The notes under the pieces were generated by a model. It was given only the letters and a program-made list of their open reading frames with translations, made no database searches and was not told where the DNA came from. Shown here one piece after another: positions 45,650-54,629 of a stretch of 64,000 nucleotides of DNA (its first letter is position 1; each line of letters starts with the position of its first letter). This DNA is from Rhizobiales bacterium 2SD (GTDB lineage Bacteria > Pseudomonadota > Alphaproteobacteria > Rhizobiales > Beijerinckiaceae): positions 62,001 through 126,000 of the forward strand of contig SCMY01000008.1 of the NCBI GenBank assembly GCA_005502805.1, read 5' to 3'. Made by a program: the position numbers and the translations under genes.

Positions 45650-46147
45650 ATGAGCCCGCTGAACGACAGCGACGTGCGAGCTGCCGCGGCGCCGCCGGAA
45701 ACGGCTCAGGCCTCGGGCGCGAACGATATTCTGCTCGGCCTGCTCTTCGCTGCGATCGGGGCGGCGGCGCTCTTTATCGGCCGCGACTATGTCTTCGGCA
45801 GCAGCCTGCGCATGGGGCCCGGTTTCCTGCCGCGGATCGTCGCCGGCGGCCTCGTTCTGCTCGGGATCGTGCTGATGATCCGCGGCATGTTCGCCCGAGG
45901 CTGGGCGCCTCCGGCCATGGTCTGGCGGCCGATCGTGCTGATTTCGTTGGCCGTGATCGTCTTCTCCGCGACGATCGACCGGCTCGGCCTGTTCGTCGCT
46001 AGCCTCCTGACCGTCAGCATCGGCGCCTGCGCAGGGCAGGAGGTCCGCTGGAAGGAACTGCCGTTCGTCGCGCTCGGGCTCGCGGCCTTCTGCACCATCC
46101 TGTTCGGCTATCTCCTGAAGATCTCGATGCCGGTGTGGCCGCGATGA
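45650..46147 (+). CDS. tctB: Tripartite tricarboxylate transporter, TctB subunit
   Basis: 165 residues, four membrane helices, the small membrane subunit of a TTT-family secondary transporter. RMGPGFLPRIVAGGLVLLGI is the typical TctB motif near helix 2. ATG 45650 follows GGGGGAGGAGCG. Overlaps the TctA start by four bases. Confidence 0.92.
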   Translation: MSPLNDSDVRAAAAPPETAQASGANDILLGLLFAAIGAAALFIGRDYVFGSSLRMGPGFLPRIVAGGLVLLGIVLMIRGMFARGWAPPAMVWRPIVLISLAVIVFSATIDRLGLFVASLLTVSIGACAGQEVRWKELPFVALGLAAFCTILFGYLLKISMPVWPR

Positions 46148-47646
46148 GCGAGATCGTCCAGTCGCTGGCGCTCGGTTTTGGCGTCGCCGCCTCCCTAAGC
46201 AATCTCTGGTACTGCTTTCTCGGCGCGCTGATCGGCACGCTGATCGGCGTCCTGCCCGGCATCGGCCCGATCGCGACCATGGCGATGCTGCTGCCGCTGA
46301 CCTATTACCTGCAGCCGACCGAGGCATTGATCATGCTCGCCGGCATCTATTACGGCGCTCAATATGGCGGCTCGACCACCGCCGTGCTGATGCGCCTGCC
46401 GGGCGAGTCCTCCTCCGTCGTCACCTGCCTCGACGGCTATGCCATGGCGCGCAAAGGCCGCGCCGGCACCGCGCTCGCGACGGCGGCGCTCGCCTCCTTC
46501 TTCGCCGGCACGGTGGTGACGCTGCTGATCGCGATCGCCAGCCCCGCCTTGACCGAGCTCGCGCAGAAATTCGGCCCGGCCGAATATTTCTCGCTGATGG
46601 CGCTCGGCCTCGTCGCCGCCGTCGTCTTCGCGCAGGGCTCGCCCTTGCGCGCGGTCGGCGCGATCTTCCTCGGCCTGCTGCTCGGCCTGATCGGCGCCGA
46701 CGTCAACACCGGCTTCGACCGCTTTACCTTCGACCGGCCGGAGCTGCGCGACGGCATCGGGGTCGTCGTCGTCTCGATGGGCCTGTTCGGCATCGCCGAG
46801 ATCATGCTCAATTTGTCCGGTGGACCGGAAGGGCAGGGCGAGCGCACGAAGCTGTCACGGCTCTGGCTGACGAAAGAGGATTTCCGCGCGGCGTGGCCGG
46901 CGACCTTGCGCGGCACCGGGCTCGGTGCGCTGCTCGGCGTCCTGCCCGGCGGCGGCGCCATGCTCGGCTCCTTCGCCTCCTATGCGATCGAGAAGCGGAT
47001 CTCGGACACGCCGGAGCGCTTCGGTGAAGGTGCGATCGAGGGCGTCGCCGGGCCGGAAGCGGCCAACAATGCCGGCGCGCAATCCTCCTTCATCCCGATG
47101 CTGGCGCTCGGCATCCCCGGCAATTCGGTGATGGCGATGATGGCCGGCGCCATGCTGATCCACGGCATCGCGCCGAGCCCGAACCTCGCCTCGACCCAGC
47201 CGCAGCTGTTCTGGGGCCTGATCGCCAGCATGTGGTTCGGCAATTTTATGCTGCTCGTCATCAACCTCCCGCTGATCGGGCTCTGGGTGAAGCTGCTGGC
47301 CGCGCCCTACCGCATGCTGTTCCCGGCGATCCTGCTGTTCTGCTGCATCGGCATCTACACCGTGAACAACAGCGCCTTCGAGGTCGGCCTCGTCGCTCTG
47401 TTCGGCCTGCTCGGCGTGGTCTTGGCCAAGCTCGAATGCCCGCTGGCACCGCTGGTGCTCGCCTTCATCCTCGGGCCGATGATGGAGGAGAATCTGCGCC
47501 GCGCCATGCTGCTCTCGCGCGGCGACCCGTCGATCTTCCTGTCGAGGCCGATCAGCCTGGGGTTGCTGATCGCTTGCGCGCTGGTGGTGGCCCTGCTGCT
47601 GATGCCGAATTTCCGCCGGGCCCGCGAGGCGGCGACGGAAGCCTGA
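46144..47646 (+). CDS. tctA: Tripartite tricarboxylate transporter, TctA subunit
   Basis: 500 residues, about 12 membrane helices, the main channel subunit. Family-defining repeats GVLPGIGPIATMAMLLPLTY and LLGVLPGGGAMLGSFASYAIEK and the GEGAIEGVAGPEAANNA segment are intact. ATG 46144 overlaps the tctB stop. Confidence 0.96.
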   Translation: MSEIVQSLALGFGVAASLSNLWYCFLGALIGTLIGVLPGIGPIATMAMLLPLTYYLQPTEALIMLAGIYYGAQYGGSTTAVLMRLPGESSSVVTCLDGYAMARKGRAGTALATAALASFFAGTVVTLLIAIASPALTELAQKFGPAEYFSLMALGLVAAVVFAQGSPLRAVGAIFLGLLLGLIGADVNTGFDRFTFDRPELRDGIGVVVVSMGLFGIAEIMLNLSGGPEGQGERTKLSRLWLTKEDFRAAWPATLRGTGLGALLGVLPGGGAMLGSFASYAIEKRISDTPERFGEGAIEGVAGPEAANNAGAQSSFIPMLALGIPGNSVMAMMAGAMLIHGIAPSPNLASTQPQLFWGLIASMWFGNFMLLVINLPLIGLWVKLLAAPYRMLFPAILLFCCIGIYTVNNSAFEVGLVALFGLLGVVLAKLECPLAPLVLAFILGPMMEENLRRAMLLSRGDPSIFLSRPISLGLLIACALVVALLLMPNFRRAREAATEA

Positions 47647-47673
47647 GTTGTGTTGGGAAAGGGGAGGACGACG

Positions 47674-48657
47674 ATGATAACACCCAGCAGGCGTAGCGCG
47701 CTCGGCCTCATCGCCGCGGCCTCCCTCGCGGCCCTGCCGCAGGTCGCAATGGCTCAGGCCTACCCGACAAAACCGGTGAAGATCATCGTGCCTTTTGCCG
47801 CCGGCGGGCGAGCCGATGCGCTGGCGCGTATGCTGGCACAGGGCCTGCAGGAGCAGATGGGCCAGCCTTTCGTGGTCGAGAACCGCGGCGGCGCCAGCGG
47901 CAGCCTCGGCTCCGATCTCGTCGCGAAGGCGCCGCCCGACGGCTACACCCTGCTGCTCGCCTCGACCGGCACGCAGGCCATCCTGCCGAAGATCAGCGCC
48001 AAGCTGCCCTATGATGCCGATCGTGACTTCACGCCGATCGCGCTGATGGTCGAGAGCTATAGCTTCATCGGCGTGCATCCCGGCGTGAAGGCGAGCAACC
48101 TAAAGGAGTTCGTCGATCTCGCGCGGGCCAAGCCGGGAGAGTTCAACTATGCCAGCTCCGGCGTCGGCACCTACAACCACTTCGCCGGCGAGTTCTTCAA
48201 CATCGCCGCCGGCTCGAAGATCACCCATATCGCCTATCGCGGCAGCGGCCCCTCGGTGAACGATCTCGTCGCTGGCCATGTCCAGATGATGATCGGTGGT
48301 GAGTTCGTCGAGGTCGCGCAGGCCGGCAAGGTCCGCATCCTCGCGACGACCAATCCGCAGCGCTGGCCCGGCCTGCCGGACATTCCGACCATGAAGGAGG
48401 CCGGGCTCGCCGAATTCTCGGCGCCACCGCTCTGGTTCGGCCTGCTCGGGCCTGGCGGCATGCCGCGCGAGCTCGTCGAGAAGCTCAACCAGGCCGCCAA
48501 CAAGGCGATGAGTGACCCGAAGACCGTCGAGCGCGTCAAGGCCGCGGCGAGCATCGTGCGGACCGAGAGCGCCGACGCCTTCGCCGGCCTGATCAAGGCC
48601 GAGCAGAAGGCCTTCGGCGACGTCGCCAGGCAGACCAACATGAAGTTCGAGGAGTAA
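47674..48657 (+). CDS. tctC: TctC-family periplasmic receptor (first of two)
   Basis: 327 residues, ATG 47674 with GGGGAGG 7 bases upstream. Signal peptide about 1-27 (cleaved near AMAQA). Bug/TctC fold: YPTKPVKIIVPFAAGG, KAPPDGYTLLLASTGT and HIAYRGSGPSVNDLVAGHVQ. These receptors bind citrate, other carboxylates or nicotinate-like compounds; ligand unknown. A paralogue follows after 45 bases. Confidence 0.93.
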   Translation: MITPSRRSALGLIAAASLAALPQVAMAQAYPTKPVKIIVPFAAGGRADALARMLAQGLQEQMGQPFVVENRGGASGSLGSDLVAKAPPDGYTLLLASTGTQAILPKISAKLPYDADRDFTPIALMVESYSFIGVHPGVKASNLKEFVDLARAKPGEFNYASSGVGTYNHFAGEFFNIAAGSKITHIAYRGSGPSVNDLVAGHVQMMIGGEFVEVAQAGKVRILATTNPQRWPGLPDIPTMKEAGLAEFSAPPLWFGLLGPGGMPRELVEKLNQAANKAMSDPKTVERVKAAASIVRTESADAFAGLIKAEQKAFGDVARQTNMKFEE

Positions 48658-48702
48658 CCGGGCGGAGGATCCGGAACACTCGGCGAGACAGGGGAGGAAG
48701 CG

Positions 48703-49686
48703 ATGCTCAAGGGACAACTGACGCGCCGTATGGCGCTGCTGCTCGCCGCTGCGGGCGCATTCGGTGCAGGCGTAGTTGAAGCGGCTGCGCAGGCCTATCC
48801 GGCCAAACCGGTGAAGATCATCGTGCCGTTCGCGCCGGGCGGGCGCGTCGAGGGCATCGCCCGCCTGCTCGCCAACAGCATGAGCATCGATCTCGGCCAG
48901 CCCTTCGTCGTCGAGAGCCGTGCCGGCGCCGGCGGCGCGATCGGTTCCGATTTCGTCGCGAAGGCGGCGCCGGACGGCTACACGCTGCTGCTCGCCTCGG
49001 CCGGCACCCACGCCATCCTGCCCAATGTCGACAAGAAGCTGCCCTATGACTCGGTGAAGGATTTCACTCCGATCGCCAATCTCGTCGAAGGCTTCACTTT
49101 CCTGGGAGCGCATCCCTCCGTCGAGGCCAAGACGGTCGCCGAACTCGTCGCTCTCGCCAAGGCCAAACCCGGCACGATCGGCTTCGCCAGCTCCGGCGTC
49201 GGCACCTACGGCCATTTTGCCGGCGAGCTGCTCAAGATCTCCTCCGGCGCCGATCTGATGCATGTGCCCTATCGCGGCAGCGGCCCGGCGCTCAACGACA
49301 TCGCCGCCGGCCATGTCCCGCTGATGATGGCGGGCGAGCTCGTCGAGCTCGCCAAGGCCGGCAAGGTCCGCATCCTCGCGACGACCAATGAGCGGCGCTG
49401 GTTCGAGTTGCCCGACGTCCCGACGATGAAGGAAAGCGGCTTCCCGCAATTCACGGCGCATTCCTGGATCGGGCTGGCAGGTCCGGCAGGCATGAACCCC
49501 GAGATCGTCGCCAAGCTCAACGCGGCCGCCGGCAAGGCGCTGGCCGATCCGAGGGCGCAGGAGCAGCTCAAGACGCTCGGCGTCCTGCCGAATTTCTCGA
49601 CCCCGGCGGAATTTGCCGCACGCATCGCCGCCGACCGCGCCGTCTATGCCGAGATCGTCGCCAAGGCGAACCTCACATTCCAGTAG
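48703..49686 (+). CDS. tctC: TctC-family periplasmic receptor (second of two)
   Basis: 327 residues, same length as the preceding gene and alignable over the whole mature part (YPAKPVKIIVPFAPGGR, KAAPDGYTLLLASAGTHAILPN, HVPYRGSGPALNDIAAGHVPLMM). Tandem duplication of the receptor is evident; the signal peptides differ. Both probably feed the single TctAB channel. Convergent with the minus-strand operon, 14 bases away. Confidence 0.93.
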   Translation: MLKGQLTRRMALLLAAAGAFGAGVVEAAAQAYPAKPVKIIVPFAPGGRVEGIARLLANSMSIDLGQPFVVESRAGAGGAIGSDFVAKAAPDGYTLLLASAGTHAILPNVDKKLPYDSVKDFTPIANLVEGFTFLGAHPSVEAKTVAELVALAKAKPGTIGFASSGVGTYGHFAGELLKISSGADLMHVPYRGSGPALNDIAAGHVPLMMAGELVELAKAGKVRILATTNERRWFELPDVPTMKESGFPQFTAHSWIGLAGPAGMNPEIVAKLNAAAGKALADPRAQEQLKTLGVLPNFSTPAEFAARIAADRAVYAEIVAKANLTFQ

Positions 49687-49700
49687 GTGGGGGGTAGCGC

Positions 49701-50036
49701 TCAGGCTTTCAGATGCAGCGTCACCAGCACGGTGATCTCGGCGCCATCCGGCAGCGTCGCGGCGACGCGCAGGAAATTGCCGAAATGGGCGAGGCGCTGG
49801 AAGGTCACGGCGTCCTGGGCGGCCGGCAGCGGAAACTCCGAGCCCTCGGCGCACCAGTGCATGCCATCCGCCGAGATTTCGATCCGCGCCTTGGGCAGCG
49901 CTCCCTTCGGCTGCTTCAGCGCCCGCACGAAGACGATCGCTTCCCTGGCCCAGCCGGCCTCGTAAGGCTCGGTCGCGCTTGATCCCGTCCAGATCTCGTT
50001 GCGGGCGACGACGGCGGTCAGGTTCTCGGGCAGCAT
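49701..50036 (-). CDS. Uncharacterised 111-residue protein of the sugar-acid cluster
   Basis: 111 residues, no recognised family. Beta-rich sequence (EIWTGSSATEPYEAGWAREAIVFVRAL, ARIEISADGMHWCAEG), no signal peptide or membrane helix. It looks like a small beta-sandwich or jelly-roll module. Its ATG overlaps the stop of the 294-residue gene (TGATG), so both are made together, and it is the last gene of a five-gene minus-strand operon with an enolase-superfamily enzyme and two sugar permeases. Confidence 0.75.
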   Translation of the reverse strand: MLPENLTAVVARNEIWTGSSATEPYEAGWAREAIVFVRALKQPKGALPKARIEISADGMHWCAEGSEFPLPAAQDAVTFQRLAHFGNFLRVAATLPDGAEITVLVTLHLKA

Positions 50037-50920
50037 CAGAACTCTCCCGACAGGCAGACGGAATCGAGATAGGCGAAGGCGCGCTTGTCGGTGTCGGTCT
50101 CGGCGAAGAAGGCGAGGTTGAGCATGCACCATAGGTTCTTCATCGCCGGGATGCGGATGCAGTCGAAGCCGTCCATGGCGAAAACGCGGTCGTTGACCTG
50201 GAACCGTGTCGCCTGCATCGCGGCGAGGTCGAAGTCGAAGCGCAGATAGTGCCAGTTCACCTTGGTCGGGATCTCGTTGTAGCAGAGCCGCTGCTCGCCG
50301 CCCGGCAAGTCCTCCCAGTCGTCGGGAGCAAGGTGGTAGTGGGTGATCGTCTTGCCGGCCGTTCCGATCGGCTTGATCGGCGTCGTCCTGCGCTTGAACT
50401 GCCATCTCTGGATATGCTTGCCGTCCTGCGCGTTGAGGAAGCGTAAGTGCGGCATGACGCGATCGCCGGGTCCGGAGGTATCGCCGATCTGGAGATCGTA
50501 GAGGAAGCCGAAGGAGCGGATATCGGTCTCCGAGAGCTGCAGCTCGCTCGCCTCGGGCTTGAAGGTGAAATAGGCCTCGAGCCGGATTGGGCCAGGCTTG
50601 CGGAAGGTCAGGCGCTTGATCGCGACGTTCTGCGCGCCCTTCTTCGGCCGCGTCGCGATCTTCAGCGCATAGGAGCCGTCGACACCGCCATGCGAGCCGA
50701 AATCCCAATTCGGCAGGGTCGAGAGCATGGCGTGGCTGTGCTGGGCATAGCCCGGCAGCATGGCGTCCAATGTGTCCTCGTAATTGCCGACGAGCTGGGT
50801 CCAGCCGCACATGCCGCGGTCGAAGTCGTCGAGGCAGATGATGCGGGGCAGGGGATCGAAGCGGCTCAAGTGCGGATCGGCCTCGCGGATGGCGCGTCTG
50901 AAGTCGTCGAGCTGGGTCAT
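50036..50920 (-). CDS. Uncharacterised 294-residue protein of the sugar-acid cluster
   Basis: 294 residues, no signal peptide or membrane helix. Sequence is rich in Trp, Tyr and Phe and in alternating beta patterns (CLDDFDRGMCGWTQLVGNYED, PIRLEAYFTFKPEASELQLS, KVNWHYLRFDFDLAAMQATRFQ), suggesting a large beta-sandwich, possibly carbohydrate-binding. I think it belongs to a conserved family of unknown function (DUF6772-like) but could not check. It follows the ABC permease gene by 4 bases and precedes the coupled 111-residue gene. Confidence 0.75.
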   Translation of the reverse strand: MTQLDDFRRAIREADPHLSRFDPLPRIICLDDFDRGMCGWTQLVGNYEDTLDAMLPGYAQHSHAMLSTLPNWDFGSHGGVDGSYALKIATRPKKGAQNVAIKRLTFRKPGPIRLEAYFTFKPEASELQLSETDIRSFGFLYDLQIGDTSGPGDRVMPHLRFLNAQDGKHIQRWQFKRRTTPIKPIGTAGKTITHYHLAPDDWEDLPGGEQRLCYNEIPTKVNWHYLRFDFDLAAMQATRFQVNDRVFAMDGFDCIRIPAMKNLWCMLNLAFFAETDTDKRAFAYLDSVCLSGEF

Positions 50921-50924
50921 GATC

Positions 50925-51752
50925 CTACCCTTTCACCGCGCCGGCGGTCAGGCCCGCGACGAGATGCTTCTGCATGAGGATGACGAAGGCGAGCACCGGC
51001 ACGAGCTGCACGGTCGAGGCGGCGAAGAGCACGCCCCATTCGACGCCCTCGACGGCGCCGATCATCTCGGAGATCACCAATGGCGCGGTCTTCGCCTTGG
51101 TGGTGGTGAAGATGAAGGCGAAGAGGAACTCGTTCCAGGCGTAGACGATGACGAAGACCGAGACGGCGAGCATGCCCTGCGCCGCCATCGGCAGGATCAC
51201 CTTGGCGATGATCTGCATCTGCGAGGCGCCGTCCATCATCGCGGCCTCGTCGAGCTCGCGCGGGATCTGGTCGATGAAGGTGCGCATCACCACCGTGCCC
51301 AGCGAGACGAAGAAGGTTGCGTAGAGCACGATCAGCACGAAGTGGGTGTCGTTGAGGCCGAGCCAGTTCACCACCGGGAAGAGCGGCAGGGTGATCACGA
51401 TCGGCGGGATCAACCGGATGAAGATCAGGAAGAAGGCCGAGGCCTGCAGCCCCTTGGAGGCGAAGCGCGAATAGGCGAAGCCGGCGAGCAGGGAGACGCC
51501 GACGGCGAGCACGGTCGCGCCTAGCGTGACGAGGAAGCTGTTCCACAGGCCGAAGAAGAAGTCGCCCCAGCGGCTCCATAATGCTTCATAGTTCGCGAAG
51601 GTCGGCGCGAAGGCGAAAGTGCCGGAGGTCGAAAAGATGTCGCGGTCGGCCTTGAAGGACGACATGGCGATCAGGCCGATTGGCACCAGCGACCAGGCGA
51701 CGATGGCGAGGACGCCGACGAGTTTCAGGAGATGGCGCAGGAGTTTAGGCAC
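50925..51752 (-). CDS. CUT1-type sugar ABC transporter permease, MalG-like
   Basis: 275 residues, six membrane helices. MalG/UgpE features: SSFKADRDIF near the N-terminus and the EAA loop ELDEAAMMDGASQMQIIAKVILP. Overlaps the partner permease gene by 8 bases. It forms the channel with the next upstream gene; no ATPase gene is found in the cluster. Confidence 0.92.
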   Translation of the reverse strand: MPKLLRHLLKLVGVLAIVAWSLVPIGLIAMSSFKADRDIFSTSGTFAFAPTFANYEALWSRWGDFFFGLWNSFLVTLGATVLAVGVSLLAGFAYSRFASKGLQASAFFLIFIRLIPPIVITLPLFPVVNWLGLNDTHFVLIVLYATFFVSLGTVVMRTFIDQIPRELDEAAMMDGASQMQIIAKVILPMAAQGMLAVSVFVIVYAWNEFLFAFIFTTTKAKTAPLVISEMIGAVEGVEWGVLFAASTVQLVPVLAFVILMQKHLVAGLTAGAVKG

Positions 51753-52617
51753 GCGCGAACGTCTCCTTGTAGAGCCGGCGCAGATAGAACAGCGCGAGCA
51801 GGAGCGAGGCGAGCACCAGGAGCCAGCCGGTGGCGGCAGCCGGGCCGAAGGCGTTGTAGCGGAAGGCCTCGAGATAGAGATAGACCGCCATCACCTCGGT
51901 CGAGCGCGCCGGGCCGCCGCCGGTCATCAGCCAGACCTCGGAGAACAGGCGGAAGGCGAAGATGTAGCGGAACAGCGCCGCGATCAGCAGCGCCGGCATC
52001 AGCAGCGGCAGCGTCACCCGGCGGAAGGAGGTCCAGGGCGAGGCGCCGTCGATCGCTGCGGCCTCGTAGAGGTCGCTGGGGATCGAGAGCCTGGCGGCAT
52101 AGAGGATGATGAAGCTGAACGGCAGGTGCAGCCAGATCGAGAGCAGGCTGACCATGGCGAGCCCGTGGCTCGGGTTCACAGCCCATTCGATTGGCGGCAG
52201 GCCAAGTGACAGCAGGAGACGACTCATCATCCCGACATCCGGCTCGAACAGGAAGCGCCACATCACCACTGCCGAGACCTCGCTGACCGCGTAGGGCGCG
52301 AGCACGATCGCCAGCAGCAGCGGCCGGAACGGCACGCCCGAGGCGAAGAACAGCGCCATGCCGAGGCCGAGCAGGAGCTCGACATGCACCACCACGGCGA
52401 CGACGATCACCGTATTGACCAGCGCCTTCCAGAAATAGGCGTCGCCCAGCACCTTGGCGTAGTTGGCGAAGCCGACGAAGCTCGCCGCCTGGCCGAAGGA
52501 GGACTGGTTGAGGCTGAGCCAGAAGACATAGATCGCCGGCAGGAAGATGATGCCGCCGATCATCAATTGGACCGGCGAGACCAACGCGATGGCGGAGAGG
52601 GGCGTGCGCGCGCTCAT
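51745..52617 (-). CDS. CUT1-type sugar ABC transporter permease, MalF/UgpA-like
   Basis: 290 residues from ATG 52617, which overlaps the stop of the enolase-superfamily gene; the frame runs further upstream inside that gene without meaning. Six membrane helices and the EAA loop YEAAAIDGASPWTSFRRVTLP. Partner of the MalG-like subunit. Confidence 0.92.
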   Translation of the reverse strand: MSARTPLSAIALVSPVQLMIGGIIFLPAIYVFWLSLNQSSFGQAASFVGFANYAKVLGDAYFWKALVNTVIVVAVVVHVELLLGLGMALFFASGVPFRPLLLAIVLAPYAVSEVSAVVMWRFLFEPDVGMMSRLLLSLGLPPIEWAVNPSHGLAMVSLLSIWLHLPFSFIILYAARLSIPSDLYEAAAIDGASPWTSFRRVTLPLLMPALLIAALFRYIFAFRLFSEVWLMTGGGPARSTEVMAVYLYLEAFRYNAFGPAAATGWLLVLASLLLALFYLRRLYKETFARA

Positions 52618-53741
52618 CAGGCGATCCTGAAGCGCGCCAAGGCGTCGCGGTCGATCTCGATGCCGAGCCCCGGCCCCTGCGGCACGGAAAGCTTGCCCTC
52701 GACCAGCTGCGAGCCCTCGCCGACGATCGGATGGGTGAAGGCGTCGCGTAGGGGGTTCTGGTAGACCATGCACTCGAAGGTGCGGAAGGTCTCGGCCGCG
52801 GCGGCGAGCTGCAGGCTGGCGGCGACGCAGATCGCGCCCGACCAGCCGACATGTGGGGCGTAAGCGGTGTTGAAGGCGGCGGCGAGCTCGCAGATGCGCC
52901 AGGTCTCGCTGATCCCGCCCGAGCGCGTCACGTCCGGCTGGATCAGCCCGAGCGAGCGGTCCTGCAGCGAGATCAGCGCGTCCGAGGCGACGAAGTCGCT
53001 CTCGCCGGCGGCGAGCCTGATCGGCAGATGCTGGGCGAGGCGGCGATAGCCCTCGCGATCCTGCGGCGCGATCGGCTCCTCGAAGAAGCCATAGCCGAGA
53101 TCGGCCAGCGCCCGCCCGACGATCAGCGCATCGTCGACGTCATAGGCCCAGTTGGCATCGACATAGAGCGCGATGTCGTCGCCGGCGAGCTTGCGGACCA
53201 ACCTGGCGCGGGCGATCGCATCGCGGAGCGGATGGCCGAGTTTGACCTTGATCTCGCGGAAGCCGGCTTTCAGCACGGCGGCGACCTCGGCCTCGACCGT
53301 GGCATCGTCGAGCCAGTTGATCGAGGAGGCATAGGCCGCGACCTCGCTGCGCCCCATGCCGCCGAGCAGCCTATGGATCGGCTGGCCGGCCTGCTTGCCC
53401 GCGATGTCCCAGAGCGCAATGTCGACAGCTGCGATCGCCTCGACGATCTGGCCGCCAGGGCGCCCGGACAAGGCGGCGCGCATTGCCTTCCAGAGTGCCC
53501 GCCGGTCGGCTGCATCGCGCCCGATCAGGCGCGGCACCAGCGCCTCCTCGATGAAGCGGGCATAGCCGGCGGCGCCGCGGCGGCAGAGCCCCTCGCCGAA
53601 GCCGACGACGCCATCGGCGGTCTCGACTTCGACCACGACGATCTCGATCGCCGGATAGTCGCCCTGCGACGTCCGCTGGACCTTGGGCAGCGTGGCCCGC
53701 AGCGGATGCGCGGTGATCTTCGCGATACGGCTGGCCGACAT
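52617..53741 (-). CDS. Enolase-superfamily sugar-acid dehydratase/racemase (mandelate racemase group)
   Basis: 374 residues. Barrel-domain catalytic residues can be placed: Lys165/Lys167 (EIKVKLG), metal ligands Asp195 (YVDANWAY), Glu221 (FFEEPI) and Glu247 (AAGESD), then Asp270 (QPDVTRSGG) and His297 (PHVGWSG), the His-Asp dyad of the mandelate-racemase group. Members dehydrate or epimerise aldonic and uronic acids. First gene of the minus-strand operon, divergent from the GntR gene with a palindrome between; the substrate is probably the cargo of the adjoining ABC permeases. Confidence 0.9.
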   Translation of the reverse strand: MSASRIAKITAHPLRATLPKVQRTSQGDYPAIEIVVVEVETADGVVGFGEGLCRRGAAGYARFIEEALVPRLIGRDAADRRALWKAMRAALSGRPGGQIVEAIAAVDIALWDIAGKQAGQPIHRLLGGMGRSEVAAYASSINWLDDATVEAEVAAVLKAGFREIKVKLGHPLRDAIARARLVRKLAGDDIALYVDANWAYDVDDALIVGRALADLGYGFFEEPIAPQDREGYRRLAQHLPIRLAAGESDFVASDALISLQDRSLGLIQPDVTRSGGISETWRICELAAAFNTAYAPHVGWSGAICVAASLQLAAAAETFRTFECMVYQNPLRDAFTHPIVGEGSQLVEGKLSVPQGPGLGIEIDRDALARFRIA

Positions 53742-53765
53742 GAAGCGGCGTCCTCTTGAGTGCTT

Positions 53766-53782
53766 AACTTATCTGATAGGTT
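53766..53782. promoter_or_regulatory. Palindromic operator of the sugar-acid cluster
   Basis: AACTTATC-T-GATAGGTT: arms match at 7 of 8 positions about a central T. It lies 25 bases upstream of the enolase-superfamily start and 56 bases upstream of the divergent GntR start. The form fits operators of FadR-subfamily GntR regulators. Confidence 0.6.
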
Positions 53783-53837
53783 GAACAGTTGCCAAGCTGA
53801 GCGGCATCTGTCAATGATCATCGAACGGAGGTGATCG

Positions 53838-54629
53838 ATGAGCGAGGCCGCTTCATCCCTGCTCGATGGCGATGACCCATTCGCCGGCGGTGACGTCGTG
53901 CCGATGCGGCTCGGCGATGCCGTGATCCAGCGCATCACCCAGGCGATCCAGGACGGCAGGCTGAAGCCCGGCGACGCCCTGCCGTCGGAAGCGCGCATCG
54001 CCGCCTCCTTCGGCGTCAGCAAGCCGATCGCCCGCGAGGTGATCCGCCAGCTCGCGGCAATGGGTGTCGTCCATATCCAGCAGGGCAAGCCGACTCGGGT
54101 GCAGGCGCTCGACGCCGCCCCGCTCGACCGCTTCTACCGTTTCGCCGTGCGCGGCCGCCCGAACGGCCTGACCGAGGCGGTGGAGTTGCGCCGCATCCTC
54201 GAGCCGCCGATCGCGGCCCATAGCGCGGCGCGCCGCTCGGCCGAGGATGTCGAGAAGCTCGACCTGATCCTCGCCCGCATGGAGGATGCGCTCGGCCATG
54301 TGCCGCGCTGGATCGAGGCCGATCTCGACTTCCACGAGGCCATCGCGGCCTCCTCCGGCAACCGCCTGCTCGACTTCCAGATCAGGGGCCTCAGGCCGGT
54401 GATCCGCGAGGTCATGGAAATTTTCAACTCACGCGGCAAGCGCACCAAGGACGATTGGCGGCGCACATTCGAGCGCCATGTCCGCGTCGTCGAGGCGATC
54501 CGCGCCGGCAATCCGACTGCGGCGGCTGCAGCCATGAACAAGCATTTCGAAGCGGCTGAAGCCGCCATCGCGGAACTCGCGAACCCTCGGGAGGACAGGC
54601 ATGGGCACGGAGACGGGACTCAACCGTAG
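53838..54629 (+). CDS. GntR-family (FadR/FCD) regulator of the sugar-acid cluster
   Basis: 263 residues. Winged helix about 30-95 (DGRLKPGDALPSEARIAASFGVSKPIAREVIRQLAAMGVV) and FCD domain with DLDFHEAIAASSGNRLL and ERHVRVVEAIRAG. Its last 29 bases overlap the first binding-protein gene, whose ribosome site (GGGAGG) lies inside it. It probably binds the palindrome at 53766-53782 and controls both arms of the cluster in response to a sugar acid. Confidence 0.92.
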   Translation: MSEAASSLLDGDDPFAGGDVVPMRLGDAVIQRITQAIQDGRLKPGDALPSEARIAASFGVSKPIAREVIRQLAAMGVVHIQQGKPTRVQALDAAPLDRFYRFAVRGRPNGLTEAVELRRILEPPIAAHSAARRSAEDVEKLDLILARMEDALGHVPRWIEADLDFHEAIAASSGNRLLDFQIRGLRPVIREVMEIFNSRGKRTKDDWRRTFERHVRVVEAIRAGNPTAAAAAMNKHFEAAEAAIAELANPREDRHGHGDGTQP

